In this document: positions 47,605 through 59,018 of the stretch, one piece after another
How positions within the stretch are numbered: position 1 is the stretch's first letter
Layout of the letters: every line of letters starts with the position of its first letter
The notes under the pieces: generated by a model
Database searches by the model: none
Seen by the model: only the letters and a program-made list of their open reading frames with translations
What the model was told of the DNA's origin: nothing
Program-made: the position numbers and the translations under genes
From: Sebastes aleutianus
Lineage: Eukaryota; Chordata; Actinopteri; Perciformes; Sebastidae
NCBI GenBank assembly: GCA_916700875.1
Contig: CAKAKS010000013.1
Location: forward strand, 12,335,596-12,399,595
Length of the DNA stretch: 64,000 nucleotides
Reading direction: 5' to 3'

Positions 47605-47944
47605 TGTATAACCACCTGAAAATAAGAATCATTGTGTTTTCGTTACCTCAAAATGAGCTGTTCCCATTCGCGTTTTCACGTTTACGCATCGGCCACCGTA
47701 GTTCTCCTACACGCTTTACACACGGGAGAAGTTTCAGTTGGTTGCAATCTGCACCCTCACCACTAGATGTCGCCAAATCCCACACACTGCACCATTAAAT
47801 TTATACAACTTTTATAAAAGGAATGTATATAGAGCATGTCTTACAAAAATAACTGGAGAAAATACACAGGATAATGGCTCAGGACAGAGACACATTTGCA
47901 ATAACTGAAAATGACAGTGCAGTGACAGGTTCAGAGACACAGAC

Positions 47945-48130
47945 AGGTGGTCCTGCATAGCTCCATTGGTAAAACATGGCACCAGCTCTGCCAGTTTGAA
48001 TGGTATGATTCCCACTGGGGCCAGCTGCACTACACATGATCCCACTCAAAAGGTGTTTGGGATAAAAGCGTCCAGCAGACTGTTGCATGCAAAGCGTAGT
48101 AGAGGCCCGGAAAGCCGAGCGTGGCATTCT
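47945..48130 (+). mobile_element. tRNA-derived SINE
   Basis: CATAGCTCCATTGGTAAAAC resembles a pol III A box, ATGGTATGATTCCCACT a B box, and GGGATAAAAGCGTCCAGCAG the SINE tail common in fish. The A/B spacing of about 35-40 bp suits a tRNA head. The GC-rich region to about 48570 has no recognised gene. Confidence 0.65.
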
Positions 48131-48569
48131 CCGAGGCGTGGAAGAACTCAGATACCTCCCCTGGGCAGAGGAAGGAGTCTTCCTCGACTACTCTATCGGT
48201 TCCCATGCAAAACACAGCTGCGGCTTAAGTCCCGGCTGCATGCGTGCTCTCTTAATAAGCATCCTGAGGTAAAAAAAAACATGCAAATGCCGTAGATGGC
48301 ATGGTGTAAACAAACCTGGATTTGATCTGAATTCATCACCTGCGCCAAAGCGGGGTTTGGTCTTTAGCTTTAGGCGTGGAGGATGCAGGCCGTGTGAGGT
48401 CACCCCAGCTGGCTTGACCCTTGCTGACACTGTGGCTGGCCAGTACCCAAACTCACCAGTGGATTCTCACATGACTGGAGCAGCAATGTGTTTTAGTAAA
48501 CCTCAAGCCCTGCAGGCGAGAGGTCCAACGTTTGGGGAGCTGATAGTATCCTCAGGTTATGGGTAAAAC

Positions 48570-49255
48570 ATCTAAGGTCACTAAACACGTTTTTATTTAC
48601 AGGAGAAAAGGGGATGAAAAAATGTGCTAAATAGCTATAATACTACAGGATATAGTGTCTGATGAAGAGGCAACAAAGCACACATACTAATGGACTTACA
48701 CTGTTGTAACTACTCATCAACTACGCATTTAATATACCGTGTCATTTTGCAGAATAAGGAATACATGCACAACATTGATAAGATCATAGAAAGTGTTGCA
48801 ATGTTAGAGATCAATCTAGCCACATAGACGTGGCCTATGGAGAGAACATTACATTGAAATGCACACATCTTACTACTAGTAACAGTAGTATAAGAATTTT
48901 TCAGATAAAAGTGAAGTACAGTAATCTTATAACTTTCAAACTAAAACTTATCTTTTCAAACTTGTTTTTACTAGCCTATATTTGACCTCACCTATAGTTT
49001 TATTTGTTATGTATTTACCTGTATTCATTTATAAACATATATTTTATCTGTTGTCTCTCATTCTGTTTTGTTTTTAATGCTCCCATTTTTAGCCTTTTTA
49101 TGTGTATTTTTGATATTCTTTTAATCAAAATGTGTTTCTATTTATATGACACAGTACATGTAGCGTAATGTAGCATTTTATCATTCTTAAATGTATATAA
49201 TTATTGTATTTATCTGTCTTTAACTTTTCAATTCACCTTTTTAACTTTATTGTTT
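48570..49255. other. No gene seen
   Basis: AT-rich, no supported feature. Confidence 0.4.
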
Positions 49256-49259
49256 TTTT

Positions 49260-49430
49260 ACTGCGCTGTATAACTGAGTCAAATTCCTGTGTACATCGTA
49301 CATTCGGCAAATAAAGCGATTCTGATTCTGATATTCATAACGTTTTAATTATCATCAGAATCAGAATCAAGTTTATTTGCCAGGTATGTACATACATGGA
49401 ATTTGACTCCGGTTTTATGCAGCTCTGTCA
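49260..49430. repeat. Inverted pair of ATCAGAATCAGAATC repeat tails
   Basis: CAAATAAAGCGATTCTGATT at 49308 and its reverse form AATCAGAATCAAGTTTATTT near 49360, about 20 bp apart. The motif is a common teleost retroelement tail. Confidence 0.75.
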
Positions 49431-49795
49431 ATGTACTTACACAAAATAGAAATAACGGAATAAAAGAATACAATAATAATTATAAAAATAAAAAGTCTAT
49501 ATACAAGTCAAGTGTTCTGGAAGTTGTTAACAATACGAATAGTACAAAGAAATAAATACTGGATGGATATACATGGACTGGATTATTATTATCATGGATT
49601 ATAAAAATGTACTTGAAGTAACAAAGGTAAAAGTACTCATTATTACTATTATTACTGATGTATTAATGTGTAAGCAGCTGTTGCAGTTGTTGCAGTATAG
49701 CTAAATCCAGCTACTTTATATACTGTAGTTTAATCAATAATGCATCATATTTTATTAGCTGCTCATAAGCCAACTATATGTTTTGTATGTAAAAT

Positions 49796-50190
49796 TAGGG
49801 CTGCAACTCACGATTATTTTTATTGTTGATTAATCTGTCGTTTTTTTTCATTGATGATTAATCTGTCGTTTATTTTCATTGTCGATTAATCTGTTGATTA
49901 TTTTCATTGTCAACTAATCTGTTGTTTATTTTCTCGATTCATTGATTAGTTGTTTGTTCTATAAAATGTCAGAAAATGGTGAAAATTGTCCATCGGTGTT
50001 TCCCAAAGCCTAGTTTTGTCCACAACTCAAGTATATTCAGTTTATTGTCATAGAGGAGTAAAGAAACCAGAAAATATTCACGTTTAAGAAGCTGAAATCA
50101 GAGAATTGTGACATAAAAAAATACTCAAATTGATTAATATTATATATATTATTATAATATTAATTCATATTAATCAGAAGAGTAGTTTGT
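49796..50190 (+). mobile_element. GGGCTGCAAC...ATTAATC dispersed repeat
   Basis: Contains TTGTCGATTAATCTGTTGAT, TCTATAAAATGTCAGAAAAT and GAAACCAGAAAATATTCACG. Further copies at 56740-57095, 60190-60475 and 60840-61110. Confidence 0.75.
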
Positions 50191-50399
50191 ATCTACTGTA
50201 CAGCTGTCAGATAAATATAGTGGCATATAAAATACAATATTTGGAAACGGCATGAAATGGAAATACTAGTACACAGTACTTACGTACAGTAATTTAATAA
50301 ATATTTTTGGCTATTTTACACCACTGATAAAGACTGATTTGATGTCAGGGTAATGGCTCATATAAAAAGGCTAAAGATTTAAAAAAAATAAGATTTATT

Positions 50400-50407
50400 A
50401 TTATTAA

Positions 50408-50438
<31 letters not shown>

Positions 50439-50554
50439 AAGAAGAAGAAAAAGAAGAAGAAGAAGAATTATCATTGTTATTATTATTAATACATTGTTAT
50501 TAACAATTTATTACTATTATTATCAGTTGTTATTATTAATATATTGTTATTGAC

Positions 50555-50615
<61 letters not shown>

Positions 50616-50645
50616 CATTATTATTATTATTATTATTATTATGTC
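50400..50645. repeat. (AGA)n and (TTA)n microsatellites
   Basis: AGA repeats at about 50406-50467 and TTA repeats at about 50550-50642, just upstream of the irs promoter region. Confidence 0.95.
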
Positions 50646-50860
50646 TAAAATAAAAGTAAAAATCTAAAAGACTTGACCCAAGACCTGTGTCTGCTCCCAG
50701 CGACAGGGAGAAGACTCCTGGTGTCTCTTTGGCCTGTCTGCAGCTCTGGGATCAGCTCTCTACGTCTACACAGTTGCTGTAAAACCTAACGACAGACTCC
50801 AGATCAGCCATACAAAGTCACCGCCTTATTTTTAACATCTATAAGACTCCGTGCGATATG

Positions 50861-50952
50861 ATTGGTCACAGCTATTGACGCAAGGCACTAATATCTTACA
50901 GTGATTGGCCGGCTCTCCTGTCACGGAATGTCAGTCAAACTGATGGTCCAAT
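50861..50952 (+). promoter_or_regulatory. Three CCAAT boxes upstream of the irs gene
   Basis: ATTGG at 50861 and 50904 (reverse CCAAT) and CCAAT at 50948 are spaced 43 and 44 bp apart in the non-repetitive sequence just before the GC-rich 5' leader. NF-Y binding is inferred from the core motif. No TATA box was seen. Confidence 0.5.
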
Positions 50953-51308
50953 CAGAGCCCGTGTCTGAGTCTTTGTTCCTCCCGTTTGGTGTGTGACGCA
51001 GAGGGTCATGTGTTGTTTGTGCTCTGGCCCGTAGAGATGTGTACCGGAGGAGAAGGGAACGGGTTGCTAACCGAGCTAGCCGGATCCTCCCGCTTTCAGA
51101 GCCGCGGCTGAGCGTGGTCATGTTGCACACGGTAGGATTCAGTCCGTGAAGAAAGCCCGCTGTGGAATCCCCGCCTCGCTGCGGAGCAAACCGGCGAAGG
51201 GACTTGTTCTTTGACGGAATAACAAAGCCGGTCCGTGTGGACTGCAGATCTGAGCCGTGCGAGTTAGCTGGCCTAGCCGGACTCGGGAGCTCGTCTCCCA
51301 CAACAAGA

Positions 51309-51350
51309 ATGGGGTCTAGGTCCACTCGGATTAGCTTGCTAGTAAAGTGA
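51309..51350 (+). promoter_or_regulatory. Short upstream ORF in the irs leader
   Basis: ATG at 51309 opens 13 codons and stops at 51348-51350, 19 bases before the main start. Other short upstream ORFs begin at 51008, 51037 and 51120. Whether they are transcribed depends on the unknown transcription start. Confidence 0.4.
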
Positions 51351-51369
51351 CCTTTGATTGTATTCTCTG

Positions 51370-54300
51370 ATGGCAAATTTCACGAATTACCAGGAAGGTA
51401 AGGCAGCGATGTTGATGTTGGAGACGCAGCAGAGGGACACGGGGACGAAAGCCGCGGCCGCAAACGGAGACGGCTCGGCCGGGGAACCCCCTTCCCCGGT
51501 AATTAATGTCGGCGGCGGCAGCGGCTCTCGCTTCCATCAACATCTACCGCCCTCCAACCACCTCCACCTCCACCATCACCTCCTCAGCCACCACCACCCG
51601 CCAAAGGATCATCACTACCAGCTGGCTCCGCAGCATCTATCCGGAGAAAGCATCGCAGAGTCCGCAGGAAGGAAAGCCTCGTCCTCGTCTCTCAGCCAGG
51701 TACACACCGCTGAAGAGCCCGCCGCTTCCTCCGCCGCTTCCTCCACCGCTAGCAGCCATGTATACGCGGCTGTGAACGTCGCTAACACCTCGGACGCTGT
51801 GGATGATATTCGCAAATGTGGCTATTTAAGAAAGCAAAAACACGGACACAAGAGGTTTTTTGTGCTGCGGGCTGCCAGCCACCTCGGGCCGAGCCGCCTG
51901 GAGTACTACGACAGCGAGAAGAAATTCAGGAGCTGCCTGCGCTCTGCTGCCGCGGCCGCCGCCAGCGGTGGAGCGGTCGCCCCTTCTCCGCCGAAAAGGG
52001 TTATTTACCTCTACCAGTGCTTCACGGTGAACAAAAGGGCGGATTCCAAAAACAAACACCTCATTGCCCTTTACACTAAGGACGAGTACTTTGCTATTGT
52101 GGCTGAAAACGAGCAGGAGCAAGAGGACTGGTACGTAGCTGTCAGTGAGCTGATGAGTGAGGGCAAAAAAGGGCACGTTGATTCCGATGATCTAGATGAT
52201 GGATATGGTACAGTCACCCCTGGTACCGTGTTTAAAGAGGTGTGGCAGGTGAATGTGAAACCTAAAGGACTGGGTCAAACTAAAAACCTCACAGGTGTTT
52301 ACCGGCTATGCCTCTCAACTAAAACCATTCACCTCGTAAAGTTGAACTCTGAAACGCCCTGTGTTAACCTCCAGCTGATGAATATCAGACGTTGTGGACA
52401 TTCGGAAAGCTTCTTTTTCATCGAGGTGGGTCGCTCCTCCTCTATCGGACCCGGGGAGATATGGATGCAGGTGGACGATTCTGTCGTGGCGCAAAACATG
52501 CATGAGACCATCTTGGAGACGATGAAAGCCCTGAAAGCCTTTGCAGAGTTTCGGCCCAGGAGTAAGAGCCAGTCGTCAGGCTCCAACCCCATGCCGTTTA
52601 TCACAACCCGGCGCCACTTGGGCAACCTGCCGCCGAGCCAGACGGGACTGCAGCGGCGGTCGAGGACGGAGTCGGTCGTCGGCACGCCGCCGTCAAGTAA
52701 GAGCTCTGGAGCTAGTGGTTATCGCTTCCGAACATCCAGTGAGGGCGAGGGGACGATGAACCGGCCGTTCCGCTCCGCCACAGGAAGTCTGGTTCACCTT
52801 AACTCGGCACGGGCGCATCATGGTCGTCAGGAAGGGGGTGGCAGTAGCAGTGGGAGTGGTGTCGCCACAGGAAACGCTGGCACGAGCACAGGCAGCGGCC
52901 GCTATGTCAGAGCCATCCCAGGGTCGTCGTCCACCTACCACGCCCGCTCCGCCTCGCTACCAGTCTCCCACTTCCCCTCCACCACCAGTCCAGTGAGCGT
53001 CTCCTCCAGCAGCGGCCATGGCTCCGTCTCCGACACGCTCACCCGCCCGTCAAGCGCCTCGATATGCGGCTCCCCATCTGACGGCGGCTTCAACTCCTCA
53101 GATGAGTATGGCTCCAGTCCCGGTGATTTCCGGTACTTCCGGGTGCGGAGTAACACGCCAGACTCCCTGGGCAACACCCCACCAATCAGAGAAGAGAACT
53201 GTCTAAATGATTACATGGCCATGGGCTGGAACCGGGAGGTTTTTGGCACCAGTGGGAGCTCTGGAAACAACAGTGGCGGTGACACGCCACGGGACGAGAG
53301 CACATCGACAACAGAGGATGAGCGCTTTTCTTCATCATCATCATTGAGGAGGAGGACACACTCTTTCTCCAGACCAGCAGGTGGTGCAACAGGCGGTTCT
53401 GGAGTAGCGGTTTACCAGAAAATGACCCAGACAAACTTCTCATTGGATGAGGGGTCAGATGTTGTGTTGCCATTTGGCAGCGGGCTGCTTCGCGGTGGGC
53501 CGTCATCCTCCTCTTCCTCACTCCGCTCTGACTACAGCTCCTGTTCCGAGCACAGCCAGCAGAGCCGTCCCTCCACGCTCTCCCGGACGGAGGCCGGTAG
53601 CGAGCGCCCGCCCCTCTCCTCCTCTGCCTCTGCCAAGGAAGACAGCGGCTACATGCCCATGATGTGTGGCGTGGCTGCGTCGCCGCGGGACACGCCTCCC
53701 GACTATATGCCTATGCAACCCAGCTCTCACTCCCATCCCATCTCCCATTCCCCGCAGTTTCACAGTCCAGCTTTAGGTCCCCGTTCAGCCCAGCTCCAGT
53801 CCCAATCCTCCACAGACTCCCACGGCTACATGATGATGCTCCCAGGGGGCAGCGGCAGCTCCCCTTCCCCAGGCCAGGCCTCTCCCAGCCCTCACAGTAG
53901 CTCCAGCATGACAGGCGCCAGCGGGAGTGACAGCATAGCAGAGAGACCTGAGAATGGGGAATATATGGACATGTCGTACTGCAGCAGTGGGGGGCGCAAG
54001 CTCTCAAATGAAGGGAGCAGTGGGTATTACACACCTGGTACACCTGAGGGCACCCCAAAGTCTTACAGCCCTTATTTCTCCCTCCCTCGCTCCTACAAGG
54101 CCCCCACCAGAGAGCGAGATGAGAAAGAGTATGGGGAGTATGTTCCTATGAGTTCTCCTGCCAAGCCCGTCTATTCATCTGTTGCCACAGCTTCCACGTC
54201 AACGCCAGAGAAGAGGGGTGGGGGAGGTAGTAGCACCTCCACCCCCTCTCACCCACCCCCGCCTTATGGAGCTCACCATACGACCGCAGCGATGGCCGAC

Positions 54301-55504
54301 CGACGGGTCGTGAGGCCCAACCGCCTCCCTTTAGGCAGGAGAAGTTTCCACGGTCCACTGCGGGTTAGTGAGCCCTCCACGGCGTCAGCAGGCACCTCCA
54401 CCTCAGTCCCTGCCACTGTCAGCTCCTCTGAAGGGCCCTCCAGTCCTGGGGAGTATATTAACATTGAGTTTGGGGATCACTACCCCCATCAACAACAGCC
54501 CCCTGCTTATCCTCTCTCTGCCCAAGACGAAGCGCCTTCCCTCGGATCCAATGAACACCGTCACTCTCCTCACCAGGATTATATGAGTGTGGAGGTAGCG
54601 GCAGACCAGCAGGACAGCGCTGGATGTCTGGGTAAAAATCAGTCACCCAGACCCAGCCTTGTCGCCCCCTGGAACCCACCCAGCTATATCCGGCCCCTGG
54701 CTAGCAATCCTGGGGCGCTGGCCTCCCCTGGAGTCCCCGCCGGAGGCCACTGGAGGTCAATGGGGGACGACTACACGGACATGACGTTTAACCTCAGCAG
54801 AGGTGAGAGGACGCAAACGAGCCCCACGGCCATGCTGCAGCATCTCTGCGTGATAGAGGGACGTTACGGCCATGCCTCCCCCTCATCCATTTCTCCCCCT
54901 CTCCCTCCGTCAAGCCCAGGAAGGGTGCCGACACAACAGCTGGAGCCCAAGGTGGTTCGGGCCGACCCCCAAGGCAGGAGGAGGCACAGCTCGGAGACGT
55001 TCTCCTCCACGTCCTCCTCTAATTCAACGCCCTCTGGGGGAGGACTTCCCCCCTCTTCCTCCGCCACCCACCCGACACCGGCCAACACCACGGCCCCCAA
55101 CGGCTCTTACCTAACGGAGGGTCAGGCTTCCAGGTGGGCCAGCTCTGCTTCTTTTGACAGTATGTGGGTGTCAATGGAGGGTCTAGGGGATTCGACGGCT
55201 CATGCTCCAGTAAGAGCCATGGAAATGGGCCCAGCCTCCGGGACCTCAGCATCCTCCTCTTCCTCGGGGGCTGGAGGCGGCAGGATGTGCAGGAACATGT
55301 CTGTGGGCTACCAGAACGGACTGAACTACATTGCCTTGGAGCTGAGGGAGGACGGGAGTAATACGGGAGCCATGGCGTCGGGAGCTGGTAGCAGCAACGG
55401 GAGCTCGGTGGCGGCGGGGGCGGGGGCGGTGCCTCTGCCGGAGAACGGAGCCTACGCCAGTATAGACTTCACCAAATCTGACGGAGTCACCACTACAACC
55501 AAGG
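51370..55504 (+). CDS. irs4: Insulin receptor substrate, irs4-like, giant first coding exon
   Basis: Cytoplasmic scaffold phosphorylated by insulin and IGF1 receptors, docking PI3K, GRB2 and SHP2. Start ATG at 51370 (MANFTNYQEG). Domains: His-rich stretch 58-84; PH domain about 147-262 (CGYLRKQKHGHKRFFVL); PTB domain about 288-391 (VWQVNVKPKGLGQTKNLTGV); long Ser/Gly/Pro-rich tail. PI3K-type YxxM tyrosines: Y615, Y761, Y779, Y820, Y865, Y924, Y1135. Others: Y1029 (YINI, GRB2-type), Y1071, Y1320 (NYIALEL) and Y1362 (AYASIDF), the last two SHP2-type. RRHSSETFSS near 1210 is also family-typical. Read without splicing it gives 1380 residues and TAA at 55510, but AAGG|GTGAGT at 55504/55505 is a strong donor, so the true end lies in a later exon. 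The irs4 name rests on synteny with gucy2f; in sequence alone irs2 or irs1 cannot be excluded. Confidence 0.93.
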
Positions 55505-56737
55505 GTGAGTAAATACAAGCAAAGAACGTATATTGCCAAAAAGTGAAAGTCAGTTGTTCCTTCCGTTGCAACGTCAGCGCCCAGCAGCAAAGCTACGCTT
55601 CCTCCATTTTGGACAGAAAGTAACTACCAGAAGCAGGTAAAACTTTCACCTAAAAAGTGCCACACAAAAGTAAAACAAAAATATTTCAATTATATTGTCA
55701 TATTCTACCGAAATGACCTGTGTTGAACAATAAAACACTTTACATATAATAAGCGATTTCAGTCCAAAATGGCAGCAGCAGCAACTGGAGTTGTCTCTTT
55801 CATATATACTTCTATACTCTTTGATGCAAGTGTGGGTTACTGGGAAACAAATAATGCTACATTTTGTCTCCTCTGACAGCCATTGTTTAAAGTTTCTTTT
55901 CTACTTTCATATTTAGCAGGAAAACTCTCGTTGGTTTTCTCGAGTTTACACAAAAGCCAGCAAGTGTATGGAAAAATCTAGTGTCTTGCCGTGTGTGTGC
56001 GTAAAAGAGAGCAAGTGTTACGGTTATTTTGGATTTCAGTGAGGAAAAAATATCCCTAAGTGCTGCGTGCTATTATTAGTCGCATTATATCAATTTGCAG
56101 CTCCTCTAGTGAATCTATTTTGGATGAAGTCTCTGTGATCTTGACAAGGCTGCGTTCAGGTGCTTTTTGAGCAGCCAGACGTTGTCTTTGAAGGCATCTG
56201 TCCAGGGAGCTGAAGTCTGGGCTATAACAGTGTGCTGGTGCAGGAAGTGGCACCAATACGCGGTTCATCTTGAGGTCTGTGTGTGTGTGTGTGTGCAAGC
56301 AGACTGGTAGACAATTAGCTCGCTGAGGTTTATCTGAGGTCAAGTGTGGACTGAATCACCCAAAAAGACTTCCTGTGTTTGTAGCTCTCTGTGCCTGTCT
56401 GTGCACGTGCCGCTGTTTTCTTTGTGTCAGCATGTGTGCACAGTGTACTTCATGTGTGGGTGTTCGCAGCCCCTTTGTCTGCTGTAAGGCTGTCACTTAA
56501 GACACTTTTCTACATCTTTGGAAAAAATATATTTATTTACACAAAACAGGGATGTGTGCAGTGCCAGCAGGAGCAGGTAGCATTATGGCATCTGTCACTG
56601 AAGCTCCATTGTGTTCATGTTTTGAGGTGTTAATTAAACTCTGGGGTCAATTTTGAGGCCATAGTTTGTTACAGCTATTATTTTAATCATTGATTAATCT
56701 GCAGATAATTTTCTCAGATAATCATTTAGGCTTTAAC
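55505..56737 (+). other. Presumed start of irs intron 1; no gene seen
   Basis: GTGAGT opens the stretch. I found no further exon of the irs gene, which should be tiny, and no recognisable repeat apart from a short GT run near 56278-56294. Confidence 0.5.
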
Positions 56738-57095
56738 GTGTAGGGCTGCAACTTATTTTCATTGTTGATTAACCTTTCGAATATTTTCTTGATTAATCGA
56801 TTAGTGGTTTGGTCTACAAAATGTCAGAAAATGGTTTAAATCAGTGTTTCCTCAAAGCCCGAGATGACGTCCTCAAATGTCTTGTTTTGTCCTCAACTCA
56901 AAGATATTCAGTTTACTGTCATAGAGGAGGAAAGAAACCAGAAAATATTCACATTTAAGAAGCTGGAATCAGAGAATTTTGACTTTTTTCTTAAAAAGTT
57001 ACTGAAACCGATTAATTGATTATCAATGTAGTTGGTGATTAGTGTAATAGTTGACAACTAATCGATTAATCGTTGCAGCTCTAATAGTTTGTATA
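56738..57095 (+). mobile_element. Copy of the ATTAATC dispersed repeat
   Basis: Starts GTAGGGCTGCAACTTATTTT and ends CTAATCGATTAATCGTTGCA plus GCTC, close to complete. Confidence 0.75.
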
Positions 57096-57109
57096 AAAAA
57101 ATAAGATTA

Positions 57110-57770
57110 TAGTTCACAGCCGCTTCACCTCGCCATCAGACAGCCCTTTCAGACGGGGAAGCCACCAGACTCTGTTCACAAAAACAGTCATTTTACCTCG
57201 CAGGACACGTTAGTTCGGATCCGAAAGTCACACAACAACACATACTAACTAACCGATCGATGCAGCGGTAGACCAGCAACTCCCGTGTTCTGTGAGGTAA
57301 AATTACTGCTTTTGTGAATGGAATCTAGTCTGGTGGCTTTAGTTCCTTGTCAGAAAGGGCTGTGTGATGGCGAAGTTAAGCATTTAAAATATAGCGTACA
57401 CTTAAACGGATTCCTTTTTAGGAGACTAAAATATGTTTTTCTGCTGCTTCTGTCTACAGCTGCTTTACCTCGCCGTCAGACAGCTCTTTCCGACAGGATA
57501 CTGAAGCTGTTATATGGCTTTCTTCAAAGCCACCAGACTCCATTCACAAAAACAGTAATTTTACCTCACAGAACACGGGAGTATAGCTTAGACATAACCC
57601 CACTTCAGAACTAACCCTTTTAGTTATTTCCAAACTTAGCACAGCTGACTTAGCTAGTGCTAGCGATCAGATTATTCATTACCTTATTGATAAGCTTACT
57701 GTGGTAACCTACGTTACTGCTTTTTGCTAACGGCTAAGTGGGCGTTTCCATTTGAAAAACCCCGGAAATT
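57110..57770 (+). mobile_element. Degraded relative of the 33070 TIR element
   Basis: Shares AACTCCCGTGTTCTGTGAGG, CAAAGCCACCAGACTCCATT and AGTGGGCGTTTC with 33070-33976 but lacks the terminal repeats. An internal direct duplication of the CTTTACCTCGCCGTCAGACA block is visible. Confidence 0.7.
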
Positions 57771-58174
57771 GTCGGCAAAATCAGGTGGAATGTATTTTTC
57801 TCCCATTTTCAGTACCTCTTTTTTGTTTTAAATGTCACCGTTATCTAATGTAATTTGCATTGGAATATACATATATTGAATAATACTACATTTCCTTGAA
57901 CTTGTATTTGTACTGTAGCATGCAGCGAGACATGCTGCGGCTTTAAAGTCCAGACATGGATGTGCGTGTGTGCCACTAACTCTTAGTGCTGAGGTTAGGT
58001 CTACAGCCGGTGTGGTAGAGACGGCGTGCACGCATCAAGAGGGCGAAAAGAGGATGTTTTGACTCCGTCCTCAGTCTTTCGCTTCCTCTTTGATCACCTC
58101 CTTTTTCTATTTCACCCACTCGTCCTCTCTTATACTCTCTCCTCCCTCACTTCCTCCCCGAATTTTAGTGTCTC

Positions 58175-58176
58175 GC

Positions 58177-58213
<37 letters not shown>

Positions 58214-58540
58214 ATGACTCAGGATTCTCTGCAAACGCCGACTGACTCATTTGTTTATCGTGGTGCTGAACGGAGATGAAAGAGCTTGTGTGTGTGCTTG
58301 TGTGTGTGCGTGTGCGTGTGTGTGGTAAATCAGTACTGAATGTGTGGAGATCAACTGACACTCAAAGCGCTCAAGCACATCCTATTGTGTGTGTTTGTCC
58401 GTCTGTCTGTGTGTACTTTTGTTTTCAGCTGCTGCCAGCAGGTTCATTAAGTGTGTGTGTGTGTGTGTGTGTGTTGGTTCATGCAGTTCAAGGCAACGTT
58501 CAAAAATGTTAATCCATGCTCACACACACACAGTCTGCGT

Positions 58541-58589
<49 letters not shown>

Positions 58590-58630
58590 TGGTCTGCATC
58601 TAGGTAGGCGTGTGTGTGTGTGTGTTTATA
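58175..58630. repeat. Cluster of GT microsatellites
   Basis: Five GT runs (about 58179-58212, 58288-58325, 58455-58475, 58541-58583 and 58608-58625) separated by unique sequence. Confidence 0.92.
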
Positions 58631-59010
58631 CGCGCTGAGTCATGGCACGCAGCCTTTGATGTGGCGCCGTAATTGCGGCGGCAGCGTGTCAAGGCACACA
58701 GCGGGGCCGGGAGGAAACGCATCATCATCACCCAGGAATGCACTTCCTCTCAGCTGCGGTGTTGAACTGATACAGGCACACCTGGATCCTTGACCCAGAG
58801 GGGGGGGGGACTAGCTTTCTGTCCAGCTGTCAAGGAAATTTAGTTTGATCCTATGAAATGTTGTTGTGAATATTAGATAAAACATGAATTCAGCTGCGTG
58901 GGGGTTAAAGGGGTGAACACATGGAGGTTTACATCGAGGTTGGCAGTTCATATATGACCTTGGCAACAGCAGATGAGATGGTATTGTTCTTTAAAAGGTG
59001 AGTAGGGTTG
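58631..59010. other. No gene seen
   Basis: GC-richer patch near 58650-58740 (GGCGCCGTAATTGCGGCGGC) without a recognisable exon. Confidence 0.4.
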
Positions 59011-59018
59011 CAACCAAC

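Larger units (their letters stand above)
46529..47794 (+). mobile_element. Family A MITE split by two insertions
   Basis: TTAA at 46525-46528 and 47795-47798. The left part (GGCAGAAATGGAATATAATA) and the right part (CACCGTAGTTCTCCTACACG) match 14632-15169, with two other elements between them. Confidence 0.82.

Noticed and set aside
51358..51369. Start of the irs protein four codons upstream
   Set aside because: The codon at 51358 is TTG, not ATG; the first in-frame ATG is 51370.
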